Assembly: GCA_937910905.1 (NCBI GenBank)
Contig: CALEPV010000043.1
Location: 1-64,000, forward strand
DNA length: 64,000 nt
Direction of reading: 5' to 3'
Source: an uncultured Prevotellaceae bacterium
Lineage (GTDB): Bacteria; Bacteroidota; Bacteroidia; Bacteroidales; Bacteroidaceae
In this document: positions 8,171 through 17,133 of the stretch, one piece after another
Layout of the letters: each line of letters starts with the position of its first letter
How positions within the stretch are numbered: position 1 is the stretch's first letter
Program-made: the position numbers and the translations under genes
The notes under the pieces: generated by a model
What the model saw: the letters and a program-made list of their open reading frames with translations, nothing else
The model's database searches: none
What the model was told of the DNA's origin: nothing

Positions 8171-11100
8171 TTAGTTGAATAAGTACCTTATGGTGAACAT
8201 CATCTGATAGGCCGATACAGCATTCAGATAGTTGCTGGATGTCTTCAGGTTGCGGTGTCCGTCAACAAGATTGTAGGTGTACTGGCCGTTGCGATAGGTG
8301 AGCAGGCTGGGGTTGTTCACCTGCTTGTACAGGCCCCAGTCCTTGCACAGGAGGTTGGGCAGGTTCAGTATGTCCAGTCCTAGTTGGAGTGTGTGCTTCG
8401 TTGCGCCCACGTTGAGCTTCATGCTGCGCACATACTTGAAGTCGAGCTGATGGTGCCAGGGCATCTGTGCTCCGCCGCGCTCGGCATACTGTCCCTTGTG
8501 GTTGCTGAGGTAGCTGTCCTGGCAGATGTAGCTCCAGAAGTCGTCGCGCTGCATATCGGCTGTGTAGGTGCTACCGTCCACAGTACCGTTGTCGGCAAAG
8601 TTCCAGGTGTTAAGTTCCTCGCGCGAGGATGGTATGTATATCAGGTTGCCTGGTGCCAGAGCGTCGTTGTTGACGTTGGTGGAGAAGATGTACGAAAAGC
8701 GGCTGTAGGGATACTCGCCCATGTAGCCCATTACGTAGCCGTCGTATATGAGGCTGAACGTGGATGTGGTATTCTTCGACTCGCGCAGGTTGTAGGTGGC
8801 ACTGGCCAGCAGACGGTGCGGCGTCACGTATGTGGAATAGCCGGTCTCGTTGTCGTTCACGGCGTTGACGGAGTTGCGGTACAGGTTGTAGGCTGATGAT
8901 ACCTGGTCGCCTATACCCTCGGTGTAGCTCTTGGCCTTCGACCATGTGTACGATGCTCTGAGGTCCAGCCCGAAGTCGAATGACTTGCGCAGCTGTGCGG
9001 TGAGTGACATGTAGTAGGCTTTGCTGCCTGCGTTCTCAAGTATATAGGCAGAGTAGTTTGCATTGTAATAGGACATGCTGTGGCGCACATCGCCGTGGCC
9101 TAGGTCGATGGTGGAGGTTCCGTCCCAGTATATGTCGCGGTTGGATACTACCACAGGATTGATGTCGCGGTTGTAGATGCCTTCTACTGTCAGGTCGATT
9201 TCGCCCGGCAGGTGTGCATCCAGAGCCAATGATGACTTCCATGTGCGTGGCATTCGAAGGTCATCAGACAGGATGGTGGGGCTGGATGGTATGGTGGTCG
9301 AGCTGGTGGCACCGATCTGCTGAAGCATATCCTGCTGCGATGTGGTGAAGGTGGGTATTGTGCCGCGGCTCTGTGATGCTATGTAGGTGGTCTGGCCCAT
9401 GCCGGAGTTGAGCACTGACGACACCAGCCACATGAATGGCAGACGCCCTACGAATATGCCTGTGCCGCCACGCACGATAATGTTGCCGCGACCTGTGACA
9501 TCCCAGTTGAAGCCAACGCGCGGCGATATAGATATGGCTGCATCGGGTACATTGTCTGTTCGGAACTGCTCGTTGCCGAAGACTATGTTGTAGTAGTCCT
9601 CATTGAAGTTGTCCTTTAGGGCAGGGTAGGAGGGCAGTTCGAAGCGCAGGCCTGCCGACAGGCGCAGGCGGTTGCTAAGGCTGATGTTGTCCTGCACGTA
9701 TAGAGACCACTGGTTCAGGCTCATGCGGGCTGTGAACATGGAGTGTGCATCGTTGTTGCCGAATGTGATGCCAAACAGTCGAGTGTTGGCTGGTGTGAAC
9801 ACCGAAGCCCAGTCGCTGGCAGCCACCTGGTCGGGTGTGGCGGCAAAGGCATAGTAGCCAGCTGCTGCCTGGGCGTAGCCATTGGCTGCATGTGTGCGCT
9901 CAAACTGCAGGCCTCCGAATATGCTGTGCTTGCCCAACTGAGCGTTGAGCTCGTCGGTGATTACGATGTTCTTGGTCTGTGCCAGGTTGCCGTAGGTGAA
10001 CGGGTCGCCCAGCATGGCCCAAGTGGGGTAGTGGCCCTGGCCGTCGTCCATCACAACCTCCACTACTGGTGTCGACTCGCCGTACTCGTTGCTGCGAGGC
10101 TGGTCCTGGAAGGAGTAGGTGGCACGCAGGGTGTTGTGCAGGATGCCGAGCTTGCTGTTCAGCTCGGCTGCCAGCGATGTGAAGCGGTTTTCGATGTAGT
10201 AGCGCGATGAGAGCGACGACATTCCGTAGTTGGTGTCGCTGCCATAGATGTCCTTGTTGCCACCATAGATGATGTTGGCGCGGTTGCTGCCTATGCTGCG
10301 CGACGACGATGCGGGATGCGACTCCTTGCTGTTGGACTTGGAGAACCGAACCCAGAACTGATGGTTGTCGTTGATGTTCCAGTCCAGGCGTGCTAGCACG
10401 CGGTAGGCCGGTGTCTTGATGTTGAAGCTCTGCCACGGACCAGTGTGGATGCCGTACTGGGTCTGCATGTAGTCGCTGAGTGATTCCAGTTCGCTGAGCT
10501 GCGGACGGCGGTTGATGGTGGTGTAGGGTGCTGTGCCGTCGCCTGCAAGAGCCGATGGACCGTTGGTGCGGTTGTCGTCGAACTCGCCGTTGACGAAGAA
10601 GAACAGACGGTCGCGCACTATAGGGCCGCCCAGCGACAGGCCGTAGGTGTTGGAGTGGCCGTCGTTGACGGGCAGGGTGAACTTGTTGATGCGGTTGCCC
10701 TTCATTGATGTGCTGGTAAGGTAGGTGTAGGCCGAGCCGCTGAACTCGTTGGTTCCACTCTTTGTCACGGCATTGATAGCTCCGCCTGTGAAGCCGCTCT
10801 GTCGCACGTCGAAGGGTGTGATGAACACAGATATCTGCTCCAGTGCATCGAGTGGTATAGGGGTGCCTCCGCCAGGGAGCGGTGAGAAGCCCATGCCGAA
10901 AGCGTTGTTGTACGAAGCACCGTCGATGGTCACGTTGGACTGGCGGTAGTTGCCGCCGCCTATGGCTACTGCCGTTGCAGTAACGGCCTGCGGTGTCATC
11001 TTCATCAGCGATGCGATATTGCGGTCTACCATCGGCACGGCTCTCATCTGCTCGGCTTTGAGGGTGGTCACTGCGCCTGCACGGTCGGAGCGCATGGCGC

Positions 11101-11467
11101 TGCTGGCCACCACATGCACCTCCTGCAGCTTCTCGGTGTTCTCCTCGAGGGCAGCGTTGAGCACGAAGTTCTGTCCTAACTCAAGCATTATGTCAGAGAG
11201 AGTGGTCTTCTTGAAGCCGATGTATGACACCACAACCTCGTAAGGGCCGCCTGAACGCATACTGGTGATGGTGTATTGGCCGGCGGAGTTGGTCACTGCG
11301 CGGTACACCGTACCGGATGGCTGGTGAGTGGCGGTGACGAGTGCTCCGATGAGGGTCTCCTCTCCATCGGTTATGGTGCCGATGATGCCTGATGTGGTGA
11401 CTTGCGCTTGTGCAGCAAAGCTGATAGACAGGATGGCAATGAGCATCCCTATAAGCCTCTTGCTCAT
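8171..11467 (-). CDS. Oar-like TonB-dependent outer-membrane receptor
   Basis: The 1,098-aa protein starts with a signal peptide (cleavage after AQA near residue 21). A carboxypeptidase-regulatory-like beta-sandwich follows at residues 24-110 (GTITDGEETLIGALVTATHQ). Next is a TonB plug at about 115-240 (VDGASYNNAFG, GGAINAVTKSGTNEFSGSAY) and a C-terminal beta-barrel ending in IRYLFN. This is the Oar/OmpA-related branch of TonB receptors rather than the SusC branch, and no SusD partner adjoins it. Only 20 nt separate it from the upstream histidine kinase, so it is probably the last gene of a leuB-kinase-receptor operon. The ligand cannot be read from the sequence. Confidence 0.88.
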   Translation of the reverse strand: MSKRLIGMLIAILSISFAAQAQVTTSGIIGTITDGEETLIGALVTATHQPSGTVYRAVTNSAGQYTITSMRSGGPYEVVVSYIGFKKTTLSDIMLELGQNFVLNAALEENTEKLQEVHVVASSAMRSDRAGAVTTLKAEQMRAVPMVDRNIASLMKMTPQAVTATAVAIGGGNYRQSNVTIDGASYNNAFGMGFSPLPGGGTPIPLDALEQISVFITPFDVRQSGFTGGAINAVTKSGTNEFSGSAYTYLTSTSMKGNRINKFTLPVNDGHSNTYGLSLGGPIVRDRLFFFVNGEFDDNRTNGPSALAGDGTAPYTTINRRPQLSELESLSDYMQTQYGIHTGPWQSFNIKTPAYRVLARLDWNINDNHQFWVRFSKSNSKESHPASSSRSIGSNRANIIYGGNKDIYGSDTNYGMSSLSSRYYIENRFTSLAAELNSKLGILHNTLRATYSFQDQPRSNEYGESTPVVEVVMDDGQGHYPTWAMLGDPFTYGNLAQTKNIVITDELNAQLGKHSIFGGLQFERTHAANGYAQAAAGYYAFAATPDQVAASDWASVFTPANTRLFGITFGNNDAHSMFTARMSLNQWSLYVQDNISLSNRLRLSAGLRFELPSYPALKDNFNEDYYNIVFGNEQFRTDNVPDAAISISPRVGFNWDVTGRGNIIVRGGTGIFVGRLPFMWLVSSVLNSGMGQTTYIASQSRGTIPTFTTSQQDMLQQIGATSSTTIPSSPTILSDDLRMPRTWKSSLALDAHLPGEIDLTVEGIYNRDINPVVVSNRDIYWDGTSTIDLGHGDVRHSMSYYNANYSAYILENAGSKAYYMSLTAQLRKSFDFGLDLRASYTWSKAKSYTEGIGDQVSSAYNLYRNSVNAVNDNETGYSTYVTPHRLLASATYNLRESKNTTSTFSLIYDGYVMGYMGEYPYSRFSYIFSTNVNNDALAPGNLIYIPSSREELNTWNFADNGTVDGSTYTADMQRDDFWSYICQDSYLSNHKGQYAERGGAQMPWHHQLDFKYVRSMKLNVGATKHTLQLGLDILNLPNLLCKDWGLYKQVNNPSLLTYRNGQYTYNLVDGHRNLKTSSNYLNAVSAYQMMFTIRYLFN

Positions 11468-11487
11468 ATAGTGAGTGGGTTGATATT

Positions 11488-13545
11488 CTATTCTACTGGT
11501 AGTGTCATAACGAAGCGTGCACCTCCCTTGTAGGTTGTGTCGAGCACAACGTCGCCACCCAGACGGCGGGCCAGATTGCGTGCCACGGTGAGGCCTATGC
11601 CTGTGCCGTCGTAGTAGTCGTCGAGCTGTACGAACTCATTGAAGATGTGCTCTGCTTCTGCTTCAGGCACACCTATGCCTGTGTCCTCTACGGTGAAAGT
11701 TACGGTGCGTGCAGCATCGGCTGCTGTGGCCAGCGCTACGTTGAGTGTCACTTTCTGCTGTCCTGCGTCTGCGTTGTGCTGCTTTGCCTCGGCCGGTTTG
11801 GTGAACTTGCGTGCGTTGTCCAGCAGCAGCGACAGTGCGCGGGTAGCTGAATTGAGATTGGTCTGAAGAACCACCTCTTCGGTGTCGGATGCTATGTTCA
11901 GGTCGTAGGTCAGATGCTTCGACTTGGTGATGCCTGATGCATCGCTGGCCTGGCTTGCTATCTGGAAGGCCGGTACGCTGTCCTTACGCTCTATCATGGC
12001 GTTGCTGCCAGCGTCGGACAGCTCCAGCATCTTGTTCACCAGGCCGGTGATGCGCTTGGTGTTCTCCGTAATCTGCTCGTTGATGTCCTTCTTGGTGTCC
12101 TCGTCCAGCTCCATGCCCGGCTGGGTGATGACCTGTGTGAAGCCTGAAAGGATGTTGAGCGGAGTACGTATCTCGTGAGATATCTGCTGTATGAACTTGG
12201 TCTTCATGCGCGACGATTCCTCTGCACGGGCATTGGCGTGGGCCAGCAGCTTGTTCTGCTCGTCAATCTTGCGGGCATGTAGGTGTCGGTTCACGGAGAT
12301 GACGATGAAAGCCACGAAGAGCAGCGACAGGGCGATGATGGCGTTCCACTGTCTCTGTCGGGCCATCTGCTTGCGCTGGGCGGCTATCTCAGCTTCCTTC
12401 TGCTGAGTGTCGTAGATGGTGGCAAGCTCGGCTGCGTCATCGCGCTTGGCCAGAGTTATGGCGCTGTCCAGCGAATTGCATATCGCCATGCTTATGGCCA
12501 GCACGGAGTCGATGCGGCCGGCGCCCAGGTTGGCGTAGTACTTCTTCAAGAAGATGCTTTGTATGTTGTCGATGGTATAGTCCAAGTGGTAGTTGTCCAC
12601 CACCTCGTCAAGGTTCTGATAGCTCTTGGCGGCTTCTTCCCATCGCTGTGCCGACACCAGATAGTCGCCTGCGAGGAACAGCCCTTCGGCCTGCTGGCTG
12701 AGGCGTGTGGTCAAGAAGGCGTTGTAGGCTTCGGCCGACTCGTCGATGCGGCCCAGATGCTCCAGCGCTGTGGCGCGGTAGATGTACAGCCGTGCCTGCT
12801 GCTTGTCCAGATAGTCGGCGGTGGCGTAGGGGTGCATCCTGTACTCGTTGAGCATGGTGTCCAGGCGTGCTATCCACAGCAGCGCATCGTCGGGATGCTG
12901 GGTGCCTATGCTGTAGTAGGCTATGTTCAGCATGCCGGCTATGGCGCTCTTGTAGGCATCGTCGGTGTGGTTGCGCTGTATGTTCTCCAGATGCTTCTCG
13001 TAGGCGTGGGCGTAGTTGTTGGCCATCGCTTCCTCGGCCTTACCGAAGCGCGACTGGCAGCAACCGATGAATATCAGCAGGTTGGCATAGTCGGCTGTGG
13101 TGTCGGCGTGTATGGATTCGATGCGCTCGGCGGCTGGCATGGTGAGCTTCATCGACTGCTCGTAGTCGCCCTTCATGTTCAGCAGGTTGGCCAGACGGCT
13201 TGCAGTCTTGGAGTAGATTGCGACCTCCGACTCATTGCCAAAGTCTTTCACGGCGGCCAGTGCCTTCTTCCAGTAGAACTCGGCTGCTTGTTTCTTGTTC
13301 AGACGGTCGGTGGCGTAGCCGCGCCAGTAGTAGGATGTCGCTTCCGACATGCTGCCGTTGCGCTCCAGGCTGTCGGCCAGCGTCAGCAGCTGCTCGTAGT
13401 CCTTGTTGCGATGTGCCATTTCCACGATGCTGTCGGCATTCAGATGTTCACTCTTGGTGCCCATGATGTCGCCGTCCATGCAGGACGCCAATAGCATCAG
13501 CGGCGGCACGAGGGCTGCAATAAGATATAGCTTGATGCGGTACAT
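11488..13545 (-). CDS. Lipoprotein TPR-containing sensor histidine kinase
   Basis: I take the start as the ATG at 13545, giving 685 aa. It shares one base with the leuB stop (TAATG, translational coupling) and gives a clean lipoprotein signal ending LLASC. An in-frame start 10 codons upstream would spoil that signal. Residues about 30-380 are helical repeats of TPR type. A transmembrane helix follows near 395-418. The HisKA box is SHEIRTPLNILSGF, with the phospho-accepting His near 456. The HATPase domain has DTGIGVPEAEAEHIFNEF and GTGIGLTVARNLARRLGG. No receiver domain is fused and no response regulator lies beside it. The N-terminal part probably faces the periplasm, anchored by both lipid and helix. 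The signal and partner are unknown. Confidence 0.88.
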   Translation of the reverse strand: MYRIKLYLIAALVPPLMLLASCMDGDIMGTKSEHLNADSIVEMAHRNKDYEQLLTLADSLERNGSMSEATSYYWRGYATDRLNKKQAAEFYWKKALAAVKDFGNESEVAIYSKTASRLANLLNMKGDYEQSMKLTMPAAERIESIHADTTADYANLLIFIGCCQSRFGKAEEAMANNYAHAYEKHLENIQRNHTDDAYKSAIAGMLNIAYYSIGTQHPDDALLWIARLDTMLNEYRMHPYATADYLDKQQARLYIYRATALEHLGRIDESAEAYNAFLTTRLSQQAEGLFLAGDYLVSAQRWEEAAKSYQNLDEVVDNYHLDYTIDNIQSIFLKKYYANLGAGRIDSVLAISMAICNSLDSAITLAKRDDAAELATIYDTQQKEAEIAAQRKQMARQRQWNAIIALSLLFVAFIVISVNRHLHARKIDEQNKLLAHANARAEESSRMKTKFIQQISHEIRTPLNILSGFTQVITQPGMELDEDTKKDINEQITENTKRITGLVNKMLELSDAGSNAMIERKDSVPAFQIASQASDASGITKSKHLTYDLNIASDTEEVVLQTNLNSATRALSLLLDNARKFTKPAEAKQHNADAGQQKVTLNVALATAADAARTVTFTVEDTGIGVPEAEAEHIFNEFVQLDDYYDGTGIGLTVARNLARRLGGDVVLDTTYKGGARFVMTLPVE

Positions 13546-14606
13546 TATGCCTTCTTGATGTAGTCTACAATCCATTGTCCCACTTCGCGTGTGCCGTACT
13601 TGGCTCCACCCTCGACCTGAATCTCTGGTGTGCGTACGTTGGCGTCCAGCGAAGCGTTGACAGCTTGGCGAATCAGCTTGCCCTCAATCTGCAGGTCGAA
13701 GTACTCGAAAAGCATTGCCACGCTCAGTATCTGCGCCAGGGGGTTGGCTATGTTGAGACCCTTGGCCTGCGGCCACGAACCGTGTATAGGCTCGAACACA
13801 GGGGTGTGCTCGCCTGTGCTGGCCGATGGCAGCAGCCCCATCGAGCCGGTGATGCACGAACCCTCGTCGGTCAGTATGTCGCCGAAGGTGTTCTCTGTCA
13901 CCATCACGTCGAAAAAATGCGGGTCCTGAATCATGCGCATTGCAGCGTTGTCCACATACATATAGTCAGTCTGCACATCGGGGTACTGCTGTTCAATCTC
14001 TTGTGCAACCTGTCGCCACAAACGACTGGATGCCAGCACGTTGGCCTTGTCCACCACGGTGAGATGCTTGCGACGTCGGCGAGCATAGCCGTAGGCCACG
14101 TGCAGTATGCGCTCCACCTCGGCGCGGGTGTAGGCGTTGGTGTCGTATGCGCGGTCTTTGTCTTGATACTTCTCGCCGAAGTACATGCCGCCAGTGAGCT
14201 CGCGGATGCAGATGAAGTCGGCTCCGCGCACCAGCTCGTCCTTCAGCGGCGACTTGTGTATCAGACAGTCGAATGTCTCCACGGGACGCACGTTGGCGAA
14301 GAGGCCCAGCTTCTTGCGCATGGCCAGCAGGCCCTGCTCAGGTCGTACCTTGGCCGTTGGGTCGTTGTCAAACTTAGGATCGCCCACAGCCGAGAACAGC
14401 ACGGCATCGGCTTCCATGCACGTCTGGAACGTCTCTTCGGGGAATGGGTCGCCCACCTTGTCTATCGCATCGGCACCGCAGATGGCGTCCTTGTACGTCA
14501 CCTCATGTCCGAATTTCTCACATACTGCCGTCATCACAGCTACACCCTGTTCGCTGATCTCTGGTCCGATACCATCTCCGGCCAGTACTGCAATGTTGAA
14601 TTTCAT
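13545..14606 (-). CDS. leuB: 3-isopropylmalate dehydrogenase
   Basis: This 353-aa cytoplasmic enzyme oxidises and decarboxylates 3-isopropylmalate to 2-oxoisocaproate in leucine synthesis, using NAD+. Family features are visible: the N-terminal AVLAGDGIGPEI segment, RELTGGMYFG (substrate loop), the Lys-containing VDKANVLASSRLW, the metal-binding YVDNAAMRM region and ENTFGDILTDE, and GSMGLLPSAS with EPIHGSWPQAKG for cofactor binding. The length is normal. A strong promoter lies just upstream. The other leu genes (A, C, D) are not in the window. Its stop overlaps the start of a histidine kinase, an unusual partner for a biosynthetic gene. Confidence 0.95.
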   Translation of the reverse strand: MKFNIAVLAGDGIGPEISEQGVAVMTAVCEKFGHEVTYKDAICGADAIDKVGDPFPEETFQTCMEADAVLFSAVGDPKFDNDPTAKVRPEQGLLAMRKKLGLFANVRPVETFDCLIHKSPLKDELVRGADFICIRELTGGMYFGEKYQDKDRAYDTNAYTRAEVERILHVAYGYARRRRKHLTVVDKANVLASSRLWRQVAQEIEQQYPDVQTDYMYVDNAAMRMIQDPHFFDVMVTENTFGDILTDEGSCITGSMGLLPSASTGEHTPVFEPIHGSWPQAKGLNIANPLAQILSVAMLFEYFDLQIEGKLIRQAVNASLDANVRTPEIQVEGGAKYGTREVGQWIVDYIKKA

Positions 14607-14632
14607 AATTGTATTTGTGATGCTATTTGGTG

Positions 14633-14663
14633 CAAAAGTAGCTCTTTTGCGTGATTCGGCAAA
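14633..14663 (-). promoter_or_regulatory. leuB promoter, Bacteroidetes type
   Basis: On the minus strand the sequence is TTTG (14663-14660), 19 nt, then TACTTTTG (14640-14633). This is an exact match to the Bacteroidetes sigma-ABfr consensus TTTG-N19-TAnnTTTG. Transcription would begin about 20 nt before the leuB ATG. Both boxes being present suggests activator-independent expression. Confidence 0.75.
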
Positions 14664-14776
14664 GCATTATTCGCCATTTCAACGTGTGCATTGTGGAATA
14701 AGTGTATTTTTACTACTCTATCCGGCTGCTTACAATGTGGTATCGGATCTCCTACATCGCATTGTCGTTCAAATTT

Positions 14777-14858
14777 CACGCGCGTGTTAAATAAATGACA
14801 CGCGCGTGTTAAATAAAAAACACGCGCGTGTCATTTATTTAACACGCGCGTGTTTTTT
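14777..14858 (-). terminator. 32-nt perfect inverted repeat with nested palindromes
   Basis: Four CACGCGCGTG palindromes occur at 14777, 14799, 14821 and 14843. The arms 14777-14808 and 14821-14852 are exact reverse complements across a 12-nt A/T spacer. On the minus strand AAAAAA precedes and TTTTTT follows the first palindrome pair. It acts most plausibly as the terminator of the SusC/SusD operon ending at 14905, and insulates leuB from it. Confidence 0.6.
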
Positions 14859-14906
14859 GAGCGGCATTGCGGTGCAAACCTCGCAAAGCCGCATTGTCAG
14901 CGGCTT
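14821..14906. repeat. 86-nt intergenic repeat, copy B
   Basis: Second copy of the element at 13-98. Here the end of the repeat overlaps the stop codon of the SusD gene. Within it AAGCCGC (14886-14892) and GCGGCTT (14900-14906) form a perfect 7-bp hairpin stem directly at the stop codon. The spacer 14607-14904 holds nothing else besides this repeat, the inverted repeat and the leuB promoter. Confidence 0.7.
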
Positions 14907-17121
14907 AGAAGCCTATCACGCCCCTCCAGCTGATGAACCAGTTGCGGCGGTTGGACAGCGTTCCAAGCAAATCCGGATTGCGGGCAGCTACCTTGTTGGC
15001 CAGATATGCATCGTTGCCCTTGCGGTAGGCAGCACGCATCAGGTCGCCGAAGCGATGGCCCTCGAAGCAGAACTCAAGTGCCTGCTCTACGTCGATAAGG
15101 CTGTCCACCACCTCCTGCTGACGTACCTGCAGCTGTGGCAGGGCATCGTTGACATACCACTGCTGCATGGCTGTGGCGTAGAGAAGGCTGATAGCGTTCT
15201 CGCAGGCGATGGAGTCGGCGGTGAACTGCGCAACAGCATCGTTGAACTCTCTGTTCGAGTTGAAGTCGTCGCGCACAGGGTGTGTGGCGTAGGTCACCTC
15301 GTTGGTTGTTACGTATGCAGGCCATAGTGAAGCCCACTTCGGACGCACGGGGAATGTGGTGCTGTCTTGTGGTACATCGGCATCGGCAGGATAGTAGAAC
15401 TCGTTCTCAGGTGTCCATCCGCTGCCGCGGCTGTGCAGGCCTATGTTGTAGATGGTCGGGTCGCCGTCGGCCGGGCGGCTCTTGTCTACGTAGTCGTAGA
15501 TGAACGAGGTGTGTCCTGTGGTGAGGTTGAACGACGTACCTGCAACGGCTGTACGGTAGTAGTTGCGCGGGAAGTTGAAGTAGGCAATGAATGTGCTGTC
15601 GGTAGTGTTGGTGCCGTAGAGTGGCATCACACTGCCGCTGATTACCGTGTTGTCCAGACCTGTGGTGAGGATAGCCAGTGCGAACTTGGGGAAGCCTGCA
15701 TAGTTGAGGGCCTCAGCTAAACGCAGGTACACCTGACCTGTGCGGTAGATGATGAAGTCGTTGAAGCTGGTCATCTTGGAGATGGTTTGTGACTGATAGT
15801 CGTGGTCGCCCAGCGTGTTGTAACTCAGCACGCTCCACAGACGCAGGTCGCCCAGCTGGTGTTCCTGTACAGCATCAGCCTCCAGCATACCCTCGGTGAC
15901 AGCTGCACCGCGGCGCACGCCGCCGGAACTGTAAGTGCCGTAGTACACCTGACCGTCGCTGTAGGCATAGCATACGTCCGATGGTTTAAGCACAGCATCG
16001 ATATCGGTATTGTCGCGGTTGTAGCTGTAGAGGTAGCGCAAATCGTTGAAATGGCCCTGAGCAGATGCTGTATCCATAGCGATGGCGGATATCACCTCGC
16101 GGCTGCGATGGCCCTGGAAGTTGTTGCCGTCCTGTGTGACATTGCCGAAGAGACCAGTGTTGAACAGCGAGCTGTAGTCGCTGGTGGGCTTCATGAAGTT
16201 GCCTGATGTGAAGTTGCTGGACTGCCACTCTACGCTGTTATTGCCTGTGGTCAGGCGTGTCTTGTAGCGCGAGTTGCTGCCGTTTACACCGTCGGTGGGC
16301 ACCCAGTCGATGTAGTCGTAGTAGTACTTGGCTGCGGTGCGGGCCAGTGTCGGGTTCTGCTCGTAGGATGCTTTCCACAGGTACAGGTCACCGAGGATGA
16401 GCTGTATGGGGATGACAGCCATGCGCGACGGCATAGCACCGTTGTAGCCGCTGTAGCCTGGGTTGCCGTGATAGGGATAGTCGAACCAGGTCACATAAGG
16501 CTCCAGGTCGGCAATGAAGTAGTCGCAGACACCGTCCAGATCAACCTTGGTTGCTTGGCTCAGGGCCTGGTCGGCATCCTCAATGGACAGCAGAGGCTCG
16601 GTGATGAGAGGTATGTTGCTTCCGTAGATCTGAGCCAACTGCAGGTATACCCATGCGCGGATGGACTTGACTGCCACATACTCTGCACGGAATGGATAGA
16701 ACGTCACGGTGTCGCCCTTCTCGGAGTTGTAGCGACCCTCGGACAGCTGTACATTGGCGTTGGCCAGATAGTAGTTGCAATTGTTGATGATTGCATAGTA
16801 GTCGCGAGGAGCGTTGTAGGTGTTGCTATCGTTCACCTCAAAGTCTGCTATCTCCTTGATGTTGGCGTTGGCTGCCGAGCTGACGCTCACCAGATCGCCG
16901 CGCAGCTCACCGTATAGGTTGGTGCGCACGGCAATCTTCTGAAGCTGTGCCAGTATACCTACGAATGAGTTGACAGTATCGTTGGCTGTGGTGAGATGGT
17001 TCTCTTCGGCATAGAGCACATCATCGTTGCCCATGTCAAGCATGTCGTCGCACGAGGTGGTGACCGTTGATGTCATCATGGCCAGCGCTATGGCCGGCAA
17101 GATATATATAAGTCTTTTCAT
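14905..17121 (-). CDS. SusD/RagB-family surface glycan-binding lipoprotein (long)
   Basis: The 738-aa lipoprotein has signal MKRLIYILPAIALAMM and lipobox TTSC (Cys near residue 24). The SusD/RagB helical fold is indicated by YAVKSIRAWVYLQLAQIYG near residue 150 and QVYLRLAEALNYAGFP near 460 in the TPR region. The C-terminus has DVEQALEFCFEGHRFGDLMR, the usual FEGHRF/Y..L signature. It caps the SusC-type receptor encoded 12 nt upstream. It is longer than common SusD proteins (500-650 aa). As the last gene of a seven-gene operon it is followed by the nested inverted repeat. The ligand is unknown. Confidence 0.9.
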   Translation of the reverse strand: MKRLIYILPAIALAMMTSTVTTSCDDMLDMGNDDVLYAEENHLTTANDTVNSFVGILAQLQKIAVRTNLYGELRGDLVSVSSAANANIKEIADFEVNDSNTYNAPRDYYAIINNCNYYLANANVQLSEGRYNSEKGDTVTFYPFRAEYVAVKSIRAWVYLQLAQIYGSNIPLITEPLLSIEDADQALSQATKVDLDGVCDYFIADLEPYVTWFDYPYHGNPGYSGYNGAMPSRMAVIPIQLILGDLYLWKASYEQNPTLARTAAKYYYDYIDWVPTDGVNGSNSRYKTRLTTGNNSVEWQSSNFTSGNFMKPTSDYSSLFNTGLFGNVTQDGNNFQGHRSREVISAIAMDTASAQGHFNDLRYLYSYNRDNTDIDAVLKPSDVCYAYSDGQVYYGTYSSGGVRRGAAVTEGMLEADAVQEHQLGDLRLWSVLSYNTLGDHDYQSQTISKMTSFNDFIIYRTGQVYLRLAEALNYAGFPKFALAILTTGLDNTVISGSVMPLYGTNTTDSTFIAYFNFPRNYYRTAVAGTSFNLTTGHTSFIYDYVDKSRPADGDPTIYNIGLHSRGSGWTPENEFYYPADADVPQDSTTFPVRPKWASLWPAYVTTNEVTYATHPVRDDFNSNREFNDAVAQFTADSIACENAISLLYATAMQQWYVNDALPQLQVRQQEVVDSLIDVEQALEFCFEGHRFGDLMRAAYRKGNDAYLANKVAARNPDLLGTLSNRRNWFISWRGVIGF

Positions 17122-17133
17122 GAGTGCGAGTGA

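Noticed and set aside
12283..13494. Plus-strand 403-codon frame opposite the histidine kinase
   Set aside because: The kinase has clear TPR, HisKA and HATPase motifs on the minus strand; the antisense product shows no recognisable features or start context.
13575..14654. Plus-strand 359-codon frame opposite leuB
   Set aside because: leuB is unambiguous on the minus strand, and the antisense translation is compositionally biased.
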